The notes beneath the pieces were generated by a model, which worked only from the letters and a program-made list of their open reading frames with translations, was not told the DNA's origin and did no database searches. Source: Blautia sp. (GTDB taxonomy: Bacteria; Bacillota; Clostridia; Lachnospirales; Lachnospiraceae). Taken from it: a stretch of DNA of 61,135 nucleotides. The DNA lies in the NCBI GenBank assembly GCA_017463155.1, contig JAFTPT010000048.1:1-61135 (forward strand). The letters run 5' to 3'. The translations under genes were made by a program, and so were the position numbers. Shown piece by piece: positions 28,601-36,830 of the stretch; the first letter of the stretch is position 1, and every line of letters starts with the position of its first letter.

Positions 28601-31396
28601 ATGACTTTGAAGAAACGCCTGTCCGGCTTGTGCCTGATCTTTACACTGCTAGTACCCACCCTTACGGTCCTGGCGGAAACCGCCGGGCCGGATACCGCGG
28701 AGGAAACGGCTGCGGAAGCGCCGGATACCGCCGAGGAAGCGCCGGATACGGACGCTGCAGAAACTATCTTTCCGGAGGGACAGCTGTCACCGGAAGATAT
28801 TTCCGCCCTCAATAGCGGCGCGGAGAAGATTTTCTCCCATGACGGCCGTGTTACGTTCATCGACGGAACCTGCACGGACAAGCCCGTGACCAGCGCGGAG
28901 GAAGCCTCCGCCGTCATCGACTCCGTACGGACCATGATCGGTGCGGACGAGGACACGGAGTTTATCCCCTGGCATGAGGTGACCGATCCTCTTGGAAACA
29001 TCTATTATATCTTCCAGCAGATGTACGGCGATACGACCGTCTGCGGCGGCGCCGTCAAGGTGATTACCGACGCCGACGGAAACATGATCGCCCTCTCCGG
29101 CAGTGTGGAATCCGAAATGCCGGATAAGGCCACCGAGGAAGGCATCACGGCGGAGGAAGCCGAACAGGTCGTTCTCGAGACCGAATACAAGCAGACCGGC
29201 ATCCGTCCGGAGATCCTGGCCGGATACACCGACAAGGTGATCCTGCCGGTCGTCATGGACTTTGATATCGAAAATGAGGATTATTCCAACCGGTTTGTCT
29301 GGGCTGTCTACACCGGCAGTCTCCCCGGAAGCGGCCGGGAAAGCGCCGAGCTTCCCTATCTGGCCCACTATGTCTCCATGTCCGGCGAGTACCTGTACAA
29401 CATGCCGGCCATTCTTCCCGGCGACGAAGCCGGCCAGGCAGGCTTTGATTCCAGCTACGTCTTCGAGTTCATGGTGCCGGCCGAGTATACCGGCTACGTG
29501 GATATGAGCGACGGCAGCGAAAAAGAGATCACCGTGACCGTCATGCGAGACAAGCGTACCGGCATGTATTATCTTGGCAACATCGAGCGCAGGATCCTGA
29601 TCGGGCAAAACTATGATTTTCTCTTTAACGACGGACAGGTCGTTCTGGAATCGAGTCCGGACAACCGGGAATGGGATCAGGTCGGCCTCCTTTCGCTGTA
29701 CAATTACTGCCGGGCCTATGACTACTACAGCGCGATCGGCCTCACCAGCCCCGACGGCGATAACACGCCGATCCTCATCCTCAATAATTACTGCGACGAC
29801 CACTACAACGAGATCAACAATGCCTGCTATATCGGAAAGATCCATGGCATGCAGTGCTTTGCGGCCAGCAAGATCAATGATTACTCCCAGTGTCTGGATG
29901 TCATTACCCATGAATTCACGCACTGTGTGACAGGCTCCCTGATGACCTACAGCTCCTACACGAACGACTATGGCGCCATCAACGAGGCTCTGAGTGATAT
30001 CCAGGGCAAAAACAGCGCGATCATAGCCGGTGATTCAGAGCCCACCGACTGGGTGATGGGCAACAGGAGCCAGACCCCCGTCCGGAATATGGCTGAGCCG
30101 CATCAATCCAACCAGCCCGAATTCACATGGGATCTGTACTACCAGGCAAAGGTCGGAACTCCTACCACCCTGAATGACCACGGCGGTGTCCACACCAATT
30201 CCTCCCTGCTCAACCGGGTCGCATACCTGCTGCAGACGGACGGACAGATGACCCCGGAGGAAGCCCGGATCTACTGGTTCATGGTGGACTGCGTCATCGT
30301 TCCCCAGACGGATTACCTGCAGCTCTCGGAGCTTCTGCCATGGGTCCTGAAGGCAGCCGGGATGGAGAAATATACGGAGGTTCTCGCCGAGGCGATCGAT
30401 CTGACACGTCTTGGTGCAGACACCATGCCCGAAAGCATGGAGGACGACCGCGCCATCCTCACGCTGACCCTTCCGGATACCGAGGCCTTTGACGCAGAAA
30501 ACTGGGCACTGCAATTCCTGAGCGTCCGTTTTGACGATCTTTTTGCCTGGGCCTCGACCCTCTTTACCGAGGTCATGAATGAAGATTACTCCCGTCTTCC
30601 GGAATCCCTGCAGCAGGTGATCATCGAAACGAAAGCTTCCTCCGACGCCGAAGGATCCGGACAATCCGGGGAATCAGAAGACCTGTTCTCCGTTATCCTC
30701 TCGTCGGCGGTAGATATCATTACGAGTCTGACGGACGAGAATTCCACGGAGGAACCCGATGCAGAGCCTCTGTCCGAAGAGGAAGCGGCAATGCAGAGCG
30801 AAGAAAAAGCAAAAGAGGATCATCTCCTGGCTGACGCACAGACCTGGCTGCAGAAGGAACTCTTCCAGTTTATCTTCAACTCCAGCGCATCCATGGGACA
30901 GGACGGCAACACGATCAAGATGGTCGTCCCGTCCGGACACGCGATCCCGATCCTGACCCATGCAGTCGTATCCGACCTGGATACGGTCCCGGATCAGCTT
31001 GTCTACGCCCTCTACCTGAACGGCAAATGGTATGATCTGAAGTTCGGTCAGGACAGCGGTGACTTTGCATACGACCAGATCTTAACGGATCTGCTTGAAG
31101 AATTCATAAACAGGTTCAAAGATTTCAAGGGTATCGAGGATGTCCTGAATCTGCTCACCCTTGACGTCAAGGGCGGCGAGGTGCTGGAGCTCTCCTCCAC
31201 GGGACTCGAGCAGATCAACATTCCGGAACCCACTCCCAAGGACGAGAAGGAGTATGCGGTGATCGAACCCGGTCCCAAATCCCGTCCCAAGGTCGAGGAA
31301 GATACCGCGAACGCGGACACGACGGACGCGGACGCAGCCGACACCAAAACCGGGGATGCGGACAGCACTGACGACGCACTGGCCGACGCCGCGTAA
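28601..31396 (+). CDS. Secreted M4 (thermolysin-family) zinc metallopeptidase
   Basis: A 931-residue exported protease. A signal peptide (~1-26, ending TVLAET) is followed by an acidic Thr/Glu/Ala linker and a propeptide of FTP/PepSY type (~60-250; GNIYYIFQQMYGDTTVCGG and the TEEGITAEEAEQV helix). The catalytic domain has the zinc motif HEFTH at 437-441, the third ligand Glu462 in NEALSD and the transition-state His531 in GGVHTNSSLLNRVAYLL. These are all hallmarks of family M4. The ~300-residue C-terminal extension has no family I recognise and ends in an Asp/Ala/Thr-rich tail. It probably degrades extracellular protein to feed the Opp system (inference from adjacency). Confidence 0.9.
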   Translation: MTLKKRLSGLCLIFTLLVPTLTVLAETAGPDTAEETAAEAPDTAEEAPDTDAAETIFPEGQLSPEDISALNSGAEKIFSHDGRVTFIDGTCTDKPVTSAEEASAVIDSVRTMIGADEDTEFIPWHEVTDPLGNIYYIFQQMYGDTTVCGGAVKVITDADGNMIALSGSVESEMPDKATEEGITAEEAEQVVLETEYKQTGIRPEILAGYTDKVILPVVMDFDIENEDYSNRFVWAVYTGSLPGSGRESAELPYLAHYVSMSGEYLYNMPAILPGDEAGQAGFDSSYVFEFMVPAEYTGYVDMSDGSEKEITVTVMRDKRTGMYYLGNIERRILIGQNYDFLFNDGQVVLESSPDNREWDQVGLLSLYNYCRAYDYYSAIGLTSPDGDNTPILILNNYCDDHYNEINNACYIGKIHGMQCFAASKINDYSQCLDVITHEFTHCVTGSLMTYSSYTNDYGAINEALSDIQGKNSAIIAGDSEPTDWVMGNRSQTPVRNMAEPHQSNQPEFTWDLYYQAKVGTPTTLNDHGGVHTNSSLLNRVAYLLQTDGQMTPEEARIYWFMVDCVIVPQTDYLQLSELLPWVLKAAGMEKYTEVLAEAIDLTRLGADTMPESMEDDRAILTLTLPDTEAFDAENWALQFLSVRFDDLFAWASTLFTEVMNEDYSRLPESLQQVIIETKASSDAEGSGQSGESEDLFSVILSSAVDIITSLTDENSTEEPDAEPLSEEEAAMQSEEKAKEDHLLADAQTWLQKELFQFIFNSSASMGQDGNTIKMVVPSGHAIPILTHAVVSDLDTVPDQLVYALYLNGKWYDLKFGQDSGDFAYDQILTDLLEEFINRFKDFKGIEDVLNLLTLDVKGGEVLELSSTGLEQINIPEPTPKDEKEYAVIEPGPKSRPKVEEDTANADTTDADAADTKTGDADSTDDALADAA

Positions 31397-31502
31397 CAGA
31401 TATCCTTACAAAATCCGAAAGGCCCGTACGGTGGAGCACGCTAAACAACTCCCGCGCGTCCCTGCAGGTCACAGATTCCCTGACTTTTTTTTGCTTAAAG
31501 TA

Positions 31503-31531
31503 TGGACAATCCTGAACTCTGATGATATTAT
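31503..31531 (+). promoter_or_regulatory. Promoter of the SH3-domain protein gene
   Basis: TGGACA (31503-31508) and TATTAT (31526-31531) have 17-bp spacing, each one base from consensus. They lie about 110 bp upstream of the ATG. Confidence 0.45.
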
Positions 31532-31641
31532 GTCAATGCGGTTTGCTCGTATTCTGTGTGACGGTTTTGTGACAGATAGTATCCTATACTGGGTTACACA
31601 AAAGCAAACAAAATCAAATCTAAAATATACAGGAGGTTATC

Positions 31642-32838
31642 ATGATCAAGAAAACAATTTTCGCTACTCTGGCAGCTGCTGCAATCCTCTGCCTGGCCGT
31701 ACCGGCCGCAGCCGAGACCTACACGACTTCTGACGGTGTGCTCTCCATCGAGCTCCCCAACGAAAGCTGGAAAGAGATGCAGGATCCGCTCAAGTGGGTT
31801 GCACTCAGTGACGGTGCCAACCTGATCACCATCGAGCATTATTCCAACGGAGAGACCCTTCCGGCCATGACGATCGCTGACGATCACTATGTGAACGTGT
31901 ACCAGGCTGTCGTTTCCACCCAGAACGAAGTCTTCATCATCACCGGTTCCGTCGTGGATTCCGTCAAGATCGCGGACGTCTGCAACGCCATCGTTTCCGC
32001 AAAGGTCCTGCAGTATGACACCAAGCTGGCCATCAAGAAGGACGCCGTCAACGCAGGTGAATTCACAGTTGTTCCCATGGATGCGACCATGTACGCCACC
32101 TCCGGCGTCAACGTCAGATCCGGCTGCTCCACCAACGACCAGATCCTCGGTGCCGTCGCGCAGGGCGAAAGCGTCCACGTGACCGGCAAGGTTCAGCGCA
32201 ACGGTGCTGATTACGGCTGGTACCAGGTCTCCTTCAATTCCGGCACAGGCTACATCAACGCAAGCTTCCTGAGCGACAAGGCCGGCGAAGGATCCCAGAG
32301 CGGCAAGCAGTTCACGGGCGAAGCCAAGACCATCTACGAGATCGACGGCGCTGCTGTCACGGTCTACAAGGCTGCCGACGGTTACTGGTATGACAGCCAG
32401 GGAACCAAATATGACTGGATCACCGAGTACGAATTCTCCGCGGAGAACGGTGCGGTCCTGTCCGTCAACAGGCCGCAGGCGTACACCGGCAACACCCCGT
32501 CCGGCGATTCCTTCACCGTATACTGGGGCAACGGCAACGCCGATTCCCTGACTCCCTACAGCGACGGCTACTACTACTCCGATGAGTGGGTGCGCTACTC
32601 TGCCGGCGGTGACGGAGCTTATTACGGTGCAGACGGAACGACCCTCTATGCACAGGCACCGAGCTATGGTTCCAACGAGGAAACCTACCACAAGATCCTG
32701 GATCAGAACACCGGCGCAGCCGTGATCATCTCCGAGAATCCTGACGGTTCCATGACCGACGAAGCAGGCAACAACTACTATTTCAATGACAACGGCGTCT
32801 ATGACGATGCCGAGAACACCTACGATGTTCTCTGGTAA
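31642..32838 (+). CDS. Secreted bacterial SH3-domain protein
   Basis: A 398-residue exported protein. A signal peptide (~1-24, ending VPAAAETY) is followed by a ~115-residue N-terminal domain of unknown type. An SH3b domain follows (~150-215; SGVNVRSGCSTNDQILGAVAQG, then DYGWYQVSF and GYINASFLS). The C-terminal half is Tyr/Gly/Asp-rich with short repeats of W-YD/YY-DEW type. SH3b domains usually bind peptidoglycan, so it is likely a cell-wall-associated protein. AGGAGG is well placed before the ATG. No enzyme motif is visible. Confidence 0.75.
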   Translation: MIKKTIFATLAAAAILCLAVPAAAETYTTSDGVLSIELPNESWKEMQDPLKWVALSDGANLITIEHYSNGETLPAMTIADDHYVNVYQAVVSTQNEVFIITGSVVDSVKIADVCNAIVSAKVLQYDTKLAIKKDAVNAGEFTVVPMDATMYATSGVNVRSGCSTNDQILGAVAQGESVHVTGKVQRNGADYGWYQVSFNSGTGYINASFLSDKAGEGSQSGKQFTGEAKTIYEIDGAAVTVYKAADGYWYDSQGTKYDWITEYEFSAENGAVLSVNRPQAYTGNTPSGDSFTVYWGNGNADSLTPYSDGYYYSDEWVRYSAGGDGAYYGADGTTLYAQAPSYGSNEETYHKILDQNTGAAVIISENPDGSMTDEAGNNYYFNDNGVYDDAENTYDVLW

Positions 32839-32859
32839 GAGATCGTAAGCACAACGTAC

Positions 32860-32893
32860 GAAGCCCGGAACCACACGGTTCCGGGCTTCTTTA
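32860..32893 (+). terminator. Terminator between convergent genes
   Basis: GAAGCCCGGAACC and GGTTCCGGGCTTC form a 13-bp stem with ACAC loop, followed by TTT. It serves the SH3-protein gene and may also stop the convergent esterase transcript. Confidence 0.75.
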
Positions 32894-32896
32894 TGC

Positions 32897-33793
32897 TTAT
32901 GATCGGTTCAGAAGCCATGCAAAGGCTTTGGCTGTCCTTATGTCAGGCTCCTTAAAATGATTCCCCTGGTTCCATTCCAGAATGCAGGCCGTTCCGGCCT
33001 TTGTAAGGATCTCCCTGGCCTCGCGGATGGCGTTTCCCACCTGTGCCATGACCGGGTTGCGCGTCTTTTCCTCCCGGTCGCCCAGGCTCAGATAGACCGC
33101 GCCCGCATGGATCTCCTCCCGGCGCATATAGTCCGTAAAACCCGGAAACCACACGGACGGCGACGCAGCCGCCACGCCGTCAAAGCGGTCGGTCCGGTAT
33201 GCGGCCCAGAGAGCGAAAAGCCCGGCCAGGGAGTAGCCGCCTATGAAGGTCCTGCGGGTATGATCCGCCGGTACCTTCTCCAGAAGATACGCCAGCGTCT
33301 CCTCCGCTCCTCCGCCAAAATCCTCCTTGCCGAACACGGCCGGCGCCGGCCACGGAGAAAGGTCGTCGTTCCAGTTATCCACCTTCACCGCCCGCAGGCA
33401 GAAGTTCTGCCCGCCGGTCAGCTCCCGGATGCAGGAAACCTCCTGCTCAATGACCTCCATGTCATGGTCATCGACCATCTGCACCAGCAGCACATCCGCA
33501 TCCGGATCACCGTACGTTAATACAGGCCTTACGGTGGTCCTTTCGTTGTATCCTTTCCCCATAGCCTCTGCCTTTTGAATTGCCTGCGGGGTAAGGCTTA
33601 ATGTAACATTTTGTCCTTTACGATCTGCCTGCCTGCTTTCGTGCGCTCTTCGCATCTGGGCCAGCTGCGCATCCGTTAATTCCGGAGCATCATCATCTAT
33701 GACAGGGAGGCGTTTTCCGGCTTCTTCAATCATTTTAATCTGTTCTTCCGTAAGTTGCTGGTCTGCACTTAATACATATTTCTTAATTGCCAT
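32897..33793 (-). CDS. Antitoxin-like N-terminus fused to an alpha/beta-hydrolase esterase
   Basis: A 298-residue chimera. Residues ~1-83 resemble BrnA/ribbon-helix-helix-type antitoxins: LTEEQIKMIEEAGKR, PELTDAQLAQMRRA, then VTLSLTPQAIQKAEAMGKGY. In that family this leads to the DNA-binding helix. From ~84 the sequence switches to an esterase: PVLTYGDPDADVLLVQMVDD, nucleophile elbow GGYSLAG, an acid region SLGDREEKTRNP and an expected His in NQGNHFKE. The DNA for the first part is visibly AT-richer than the rest. ATG at 33793 follows AAGGTG. Substrate unknown. It could alternatively be a misfused pair, but no stop or second start separates them. Confidence 0.75.
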   Translation of the reverse strand: MAIKKYVLSADQQLTEEQIKMIEEAGKRLPVIDDDAPELTDAQLAQMRRAHESRQADRKGQNVTLSLTPQAIQKAEAMGKGYNERTTVRPVLTYGDPDADVLLVQMVDDHDMEVIEQEVSCIRELTGGQNFCLRAVKVDNWNDDLSPWPAPAVFGKEDFGGGAEETLAYLLEKVPADHTRRTFIGGYSLAGLFALWAAYRTDRFDGVAAASPSVWFPGFTDYMRREEIHAGAVYLSLGDREEKTRNPVMAQVGNAIREAREILTKAGTACILEWNQGNHFKEPDIRTAKAFAWLLNRS

Positions 33794-33811
33794 AGTATTT
33801 CACCTTTTCAT

Positions 33812-33840
33812 AGTATATCAAAAAAGAAATATTTTTTGAA
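33812..33840 (-). promoter_or_regulatory. Promoter of the antitoxin-esterase fusion
   Basis: On the minus strand TTCAAA (33840-33835) and TATACT (33817-33812) are 17 bp apart, only 19 bp before the ATG. The promoter is therefore tightly coupled to the antitoxin-like N-terminus. Confidence 0.45.
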
Positions 33841-33953
33841 TTGCATTTTTCTATCGGCAGAAAAGAGCAGGTTCAGCTTTGCCGGCTTTCAGGTGCCAAA
33901 ACCCGCATTCTTTCATGGACTTTGCTATCTGATGATGGATATTGAATATGGAG

Positions 33954-33964
33954 TATGATATAAT
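33954..33964 (+). promoter_or_regulatory. Extended -10 promoter
   Basis: TATGATATAAT contains TG-N-TATAAT (TATAAT at 33959-33964), about 78 bp before the secreted-protein ATG. A weak -35 (TGGATA) is 17 bp upstream. Confidence 0.4.
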
Positions 33965-34041
33965 GATCAGAGAACCCGTTATGACCACTCAATCACATAC
34001 TGATCAGAGACCTGTTCTGAATATGGAAGGAGAAACAGACC

Positions 34042-34839
34042 ATGAAAAAGTTATTTCACAGATGCAGACCACTGCTGATCCTGGCTGTCTTTGCAACTCT
34101 TTTGATCAGCGTTCCTGTCATGGCCAAGGACAAGACCGTAAATGTCGGTAAGCTCAAGAACGGCGGTTATCTTGACTATGAGGGTACCACGCAGAGCCAC
34201 AAATTCATTTATCATCGCATCAATGTGCCTTCTGACGGGGCCGTCGGTGTGATCGGTATCAGGGTAAAGAATGGCAGTAAATACAGTATCAAGGCCGCTA
34301 TGTGCGATTCCAAAAAAGCCCGTATCGACTACTACACAAATTGTACTCTCTTTGACAGCGGTGACGATAATTCCATGGCGCAGGTATACGGACTGAAAAA
34401 AGGAGTCTACTATCTGCGCATGCAGAACAACTCCCCGGGAAGCAAGTACTTTGTGACCTTCTATTATCTAAAGTATTCGAACGGCGGTGCAAGCAAAGCC
34501 AAGGCACGCAGCATGTCCGCAGGCAAAAAATATTCCATGCTCATCGGCGCGGGCACCAGTGCCTCCACCTCCGCATGGTACAAGCTCAAAGTCAATGGAT
34601 CGCGCCAGGTCATTCTGACGGTATCGACCGAGGGACAGGGAACCTTTAAGATACAGATAACCGGTTCCCGCATGAACCAGAGTGACACCATCAAAGCCGG
34701 CCAGGGCTTTGACTTTACTCTGTACGGGCTGAAAGGTTCCAAAAAGATCGCGTTATCGGCAGGAACCTATTATGTTAAACTTTCCAAGTCCTCCAAGCGG
34801 ACCAACGGCTATGCCGAACTCAGCTGGAAATATAAATAA
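34042..34839 (+). CDS. Secreted protein of unknown function, two beta-rich domains
   Basis: A 265-residue exported protein: signal peptide ~1-28 (LLILAVFATLLISVPVMAKD). The rest is Lys/Ser/Gly/Tyr-rich with two similar halves. Both contain a hydrophobic strand followed by Y(Y/V)(L/K)(R/L) near GVYYLRMQNNSPG and GTYYVKLSKSS. These resemble bacterial pre-peptidase C-terminal (PPC-like) beta-sandwich domains, but that match is weak. AAGGAGAAACAG precedes the ATG. It ends just before a large palindrome that probably terminates it. Confidence 0.65.
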   Translation: MKKLFHRCRPLLILAVFATLLISVPVMAKDKTVNVGKLKNGGYLDYEGTTQSHKFIYHRINVPSDGAVGVIGIRVKNGSKYSIKAAMCDSKKARIDYYTNCTLFDSGDDNSMAQVYGLKKGVYYLRMQNNSPGSKYFVTFYYLKYSNGGASKAKARSMSAGKKYSMLIGAGTSASTSAWYKLKVNGSRQVILTVSTEGQGTFKIQITGSRMNQSDTIKAGQGFDFTLYGLKGSKKIALSAGTYYVKLSKSSKRTNGYAELSWKYK

Positions 34840-34864
34840 ATCCAGGTAACTATTCAGAACTTTT

Positions 34865-34932
34865 CAAGACAAGGGGACGGTTCTCTGTCTTTTTTCAGTT
34901 GAAAAAAGACAGAGAACCGTCCCCTTGTCTTG
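34865..34932. repeat. Perfect 68-bp palindrome (REP/RAYT-type element, bidirectional terminator)
   Basis: Two perfectly complementary 33-bp arms flank a 2-base loop (GT). Each arm carries the word AAGGGGACGGTTCTCTGTC followed by a six-T run. This word is, to my knowledge, a widespread interspersed palindrome linked to REP-associated tyrosine (Y1) transposases in Bacillota and other phyla. No transposase gene is present here, so it is a non-autonomous copy. Placed between two convergent genes with T runs on both strands, it can also act as their shared terminator. Confidence 0.8.
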
Positions 34933-34962
34933 TTCTTTCCTTATTGCATAGCTGATTTGCTG

Positions 34963-35367
34963 CTATACGATCTCGATGATATTCCGGAGAGGGATCCGCT
35001 CTCCTCTTTCCATCACGATCTCCCCGCCCCGGACTTTTTGGATCCTTCCGGTGGCATCGTGGTAGGCCCCGCCGGCTTTCCGGTCATCCGGTACATAATA
35101 AACGATCCGGATCTCCCGGTCCTCCGCCATAGCCTCCCGGACCTTTCGGTCGAGTTCGCCCATGGCCTCCTCCGTCAGCTCCACCCGGTCGTCCGTCAGG
35201 CGGGCGGCCTCGGTGACCGCGTCGTTGTATCCGGTCAGGGCCGCAAAGGGCGCAAACTGGGCGGCACGCTTCTCCATCGGCATCGGAGAGCGCCTCGTCG
35301 ACACATGGTGCGGAAGATCCACGATATCCTCATACGGCCAGCGGCCGTTTTCTCTTTGCTTATTCAC
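34963..35367 (-). CDS. YolD-like protein
   Basis: A 134-residue protein of the YolD family, small partners encoded next to Y-family polymerases of the UvrX/PolV type. Signature parts are MEKRAAQFAPFAALTGYNDAV (~31-51) and IRIVYYVPDDRKAGGAY (~87-103). Its ATG overlaps the polymerase stop (ATGA), so the two are translationally coupled. In other bacteria YolD is inferred to act with the polymerase in damage tolerance; its biochemical role is not settled. Confidence 0.9.
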   Translation of the reverse strand: MNKQRENGRWPYEDIVDLPHHVSTRRSPMPMEKRAAQFAPFAALTGYNDAVTEAARLTDDRVELTEEAMGELDRKVREAMAEDREIRIVYYVPDDRKAGGAYHDATGRIQKVRGGEIVMERGERIPLRNIIEIV

Positions 35368-36830
35368 GCCTTGTGGCCTCCCACCTGCCGGTTGCGCTCC
35401 CGGCCGGTCGCGCCCTCCTCAAAGTTCACACCCTTCAGAATGGCGTTCTTGCCGTAGCGGTTCTTGATCTTCAGCATGGCCTCCTGCATGGAGCGCTCCT
35501 TCTCAAGATCCTTTTCTTCCTTCTCACGCTCTGCAAGATCCGTAAAAAGATCCAGCTGCTCATATTCCCGCGGTTCCTGCCCCTCCGGCATGACATGGTT
35601 GACCGCCAGGGTGATCCTTCGCACCAGCAGGTTCCTGTCTACGGTCCTGTCATAGATCCTGAGGGCCGCGTCCACGATCAGCTTCCCGGAGGAAGTGGCG
35701 CGGGGCAGGTTCTCTGTCCCGTGGGCGTGTTTCGGCACCTTCTTCCCGTAATAGCCGACCGTCACCTCGCCCTTGTAGCCCTGCTTCTGCCGGGCCAGGT
35801 CTTCGTAATTGATCGTCAGCACGACCTGATCCGTCGTCATCCTTTTTTCCACCAGGTCGAGGGCGGCCGCGTCGGCCATCTCATGGACCACGATCCGCGC
35901 CTTGTCAAACGGGTAGGGCTCCATCAGCACCTGCCCGGACGAAAAGCTCCTGTCCTCCGGCACGTAGGATCTGATCAGATCGATCGTACAGGGCTCCCAG
36001 CCCCAGGCATGGTCGATCAAAAGCTCCGCGTTCACCCCGAACATGTGGTACAGGATATCCTCATCCCGGATGCTGCACCGGGCGACGTCGCCCATCGTGT
36101 ACATGCCGGCGGATTTCAGCTTTTCGGCGTAGCCCCTTCCGACCCGCCAGAAGTCCGTGAGCGGCCTGTGATCCCACAGCTGCCGCCGGTAGCTCATCTC
36201 ATCCAGCTCGGCGATCCGTACGCCGTCCTCGTCCGGGGCGGCCTTTTTGGCCATGATGTCCATAGCGATCTTGGCCAGATACAGGTTTGTCCCGATCCCG
36301 GCCGTCGCCGTGATCCCGGTCTCCCCGAGAACCTCCCGGATCATCCGGATCGCCAGCTCATGGGCCGTCAGACCGTAGGTTTTGAGATAGTTTGTCGCGT
36401 CGATAAACACCTCGTCGATGGAGTACACGTGAATGTCCTCCGGCGCTATGTAACGCAGGTAGATCTGGTAGATCCGCGTGCTGTATTCCATATACAGGGA
36501 CATGCGCGGGGTCGCCGTGACATAACCGACCTTCAGGGTCGGATCGGCGTTCAGGTCCGTGATCTGGGCGGACTCACCGGTAAATTCTTTGACCCGTCCA
36601 AGCCGCGCCCGGTTTACTTCGCCGACCCTCTCAACAACCTCAAAAAGCCGTGCCCGTCCCGGGATCCCGAAGGATTTCAAGGACGGAGACACGGCCAGGC
36701 AGATCGTTTTTTCGGTCCTCTCCGCGTCGGCCACGACAAGGTTGGTCGTCAGCGGATCCAGGCCTCGTTCCCGCGCCTCCACCGAGGCGTAAAATGATTT
36801 CAGATCGATCGCGATATATTGACGTTTCAT
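35364..36830 (-). CDS. Y-family (UmuC/UvrX-like) translesion DNA polymerase
   Basis: A 488-residue error-prone polymerase that copies past DNA lesions. The N-terminus YIAIDLKSFYASVEARERG holds the first catalytic Asp. YSIDEVFID (Asp139-Glu140) is the second acidic pair. GIGTNLYLAKIAMD is the helix-hairpin region, and a little-finger domain follows. The C-terminal ~60 residues are charged (REKEEKDLEKERSMQE). ATG at 36830 overlaps the upstream nhaC stop as ATGA. The frame is open far upstream but that part is only the antiporter gene read out of frame. Confidence 0.92.
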   Translation of the reverse strand: MKRQYIAIDLKSFYASVEARERGLDPLTTNLVVADAERTEKTICLAVSPSLKSFGIPGRARLFEVVERVGEVNRARLGRVKEFTGESAQITDLNADPTLKVGYVTATPRMSLYMEYSTRIYQIYLRYIAPEDIHVYSIDEVFIDATNYLKTYGLTAHELAIRMIREVLGETGITATAGIGTNLYLAKIAMDIMAKKAAPDEDGVRIAELDEMSYRRQLWDHRPLTDFWRVGRGYAEKLKSAGMYTMGDVARCSIRDEDILYHMFGVNAELLIDHAWGWEPCTIDLIRSYVPEDRSFSSGQVLMEPYPFDKARIVVHEMADAAALDLVEKRMTTDQVVLTINYEDLARQKQGYKGEVTVGYYGKKVPKHAHGTENLPRATSSGKLIVDAALRIYDRTVDRNLLVRRITLAVNHVMPEGQEPREYEQLDLFTDLAEREKEEKDLEKERSMQEAMLKIKNRYGKNAILKGVNFEEGATGRERNRQVGGHKA

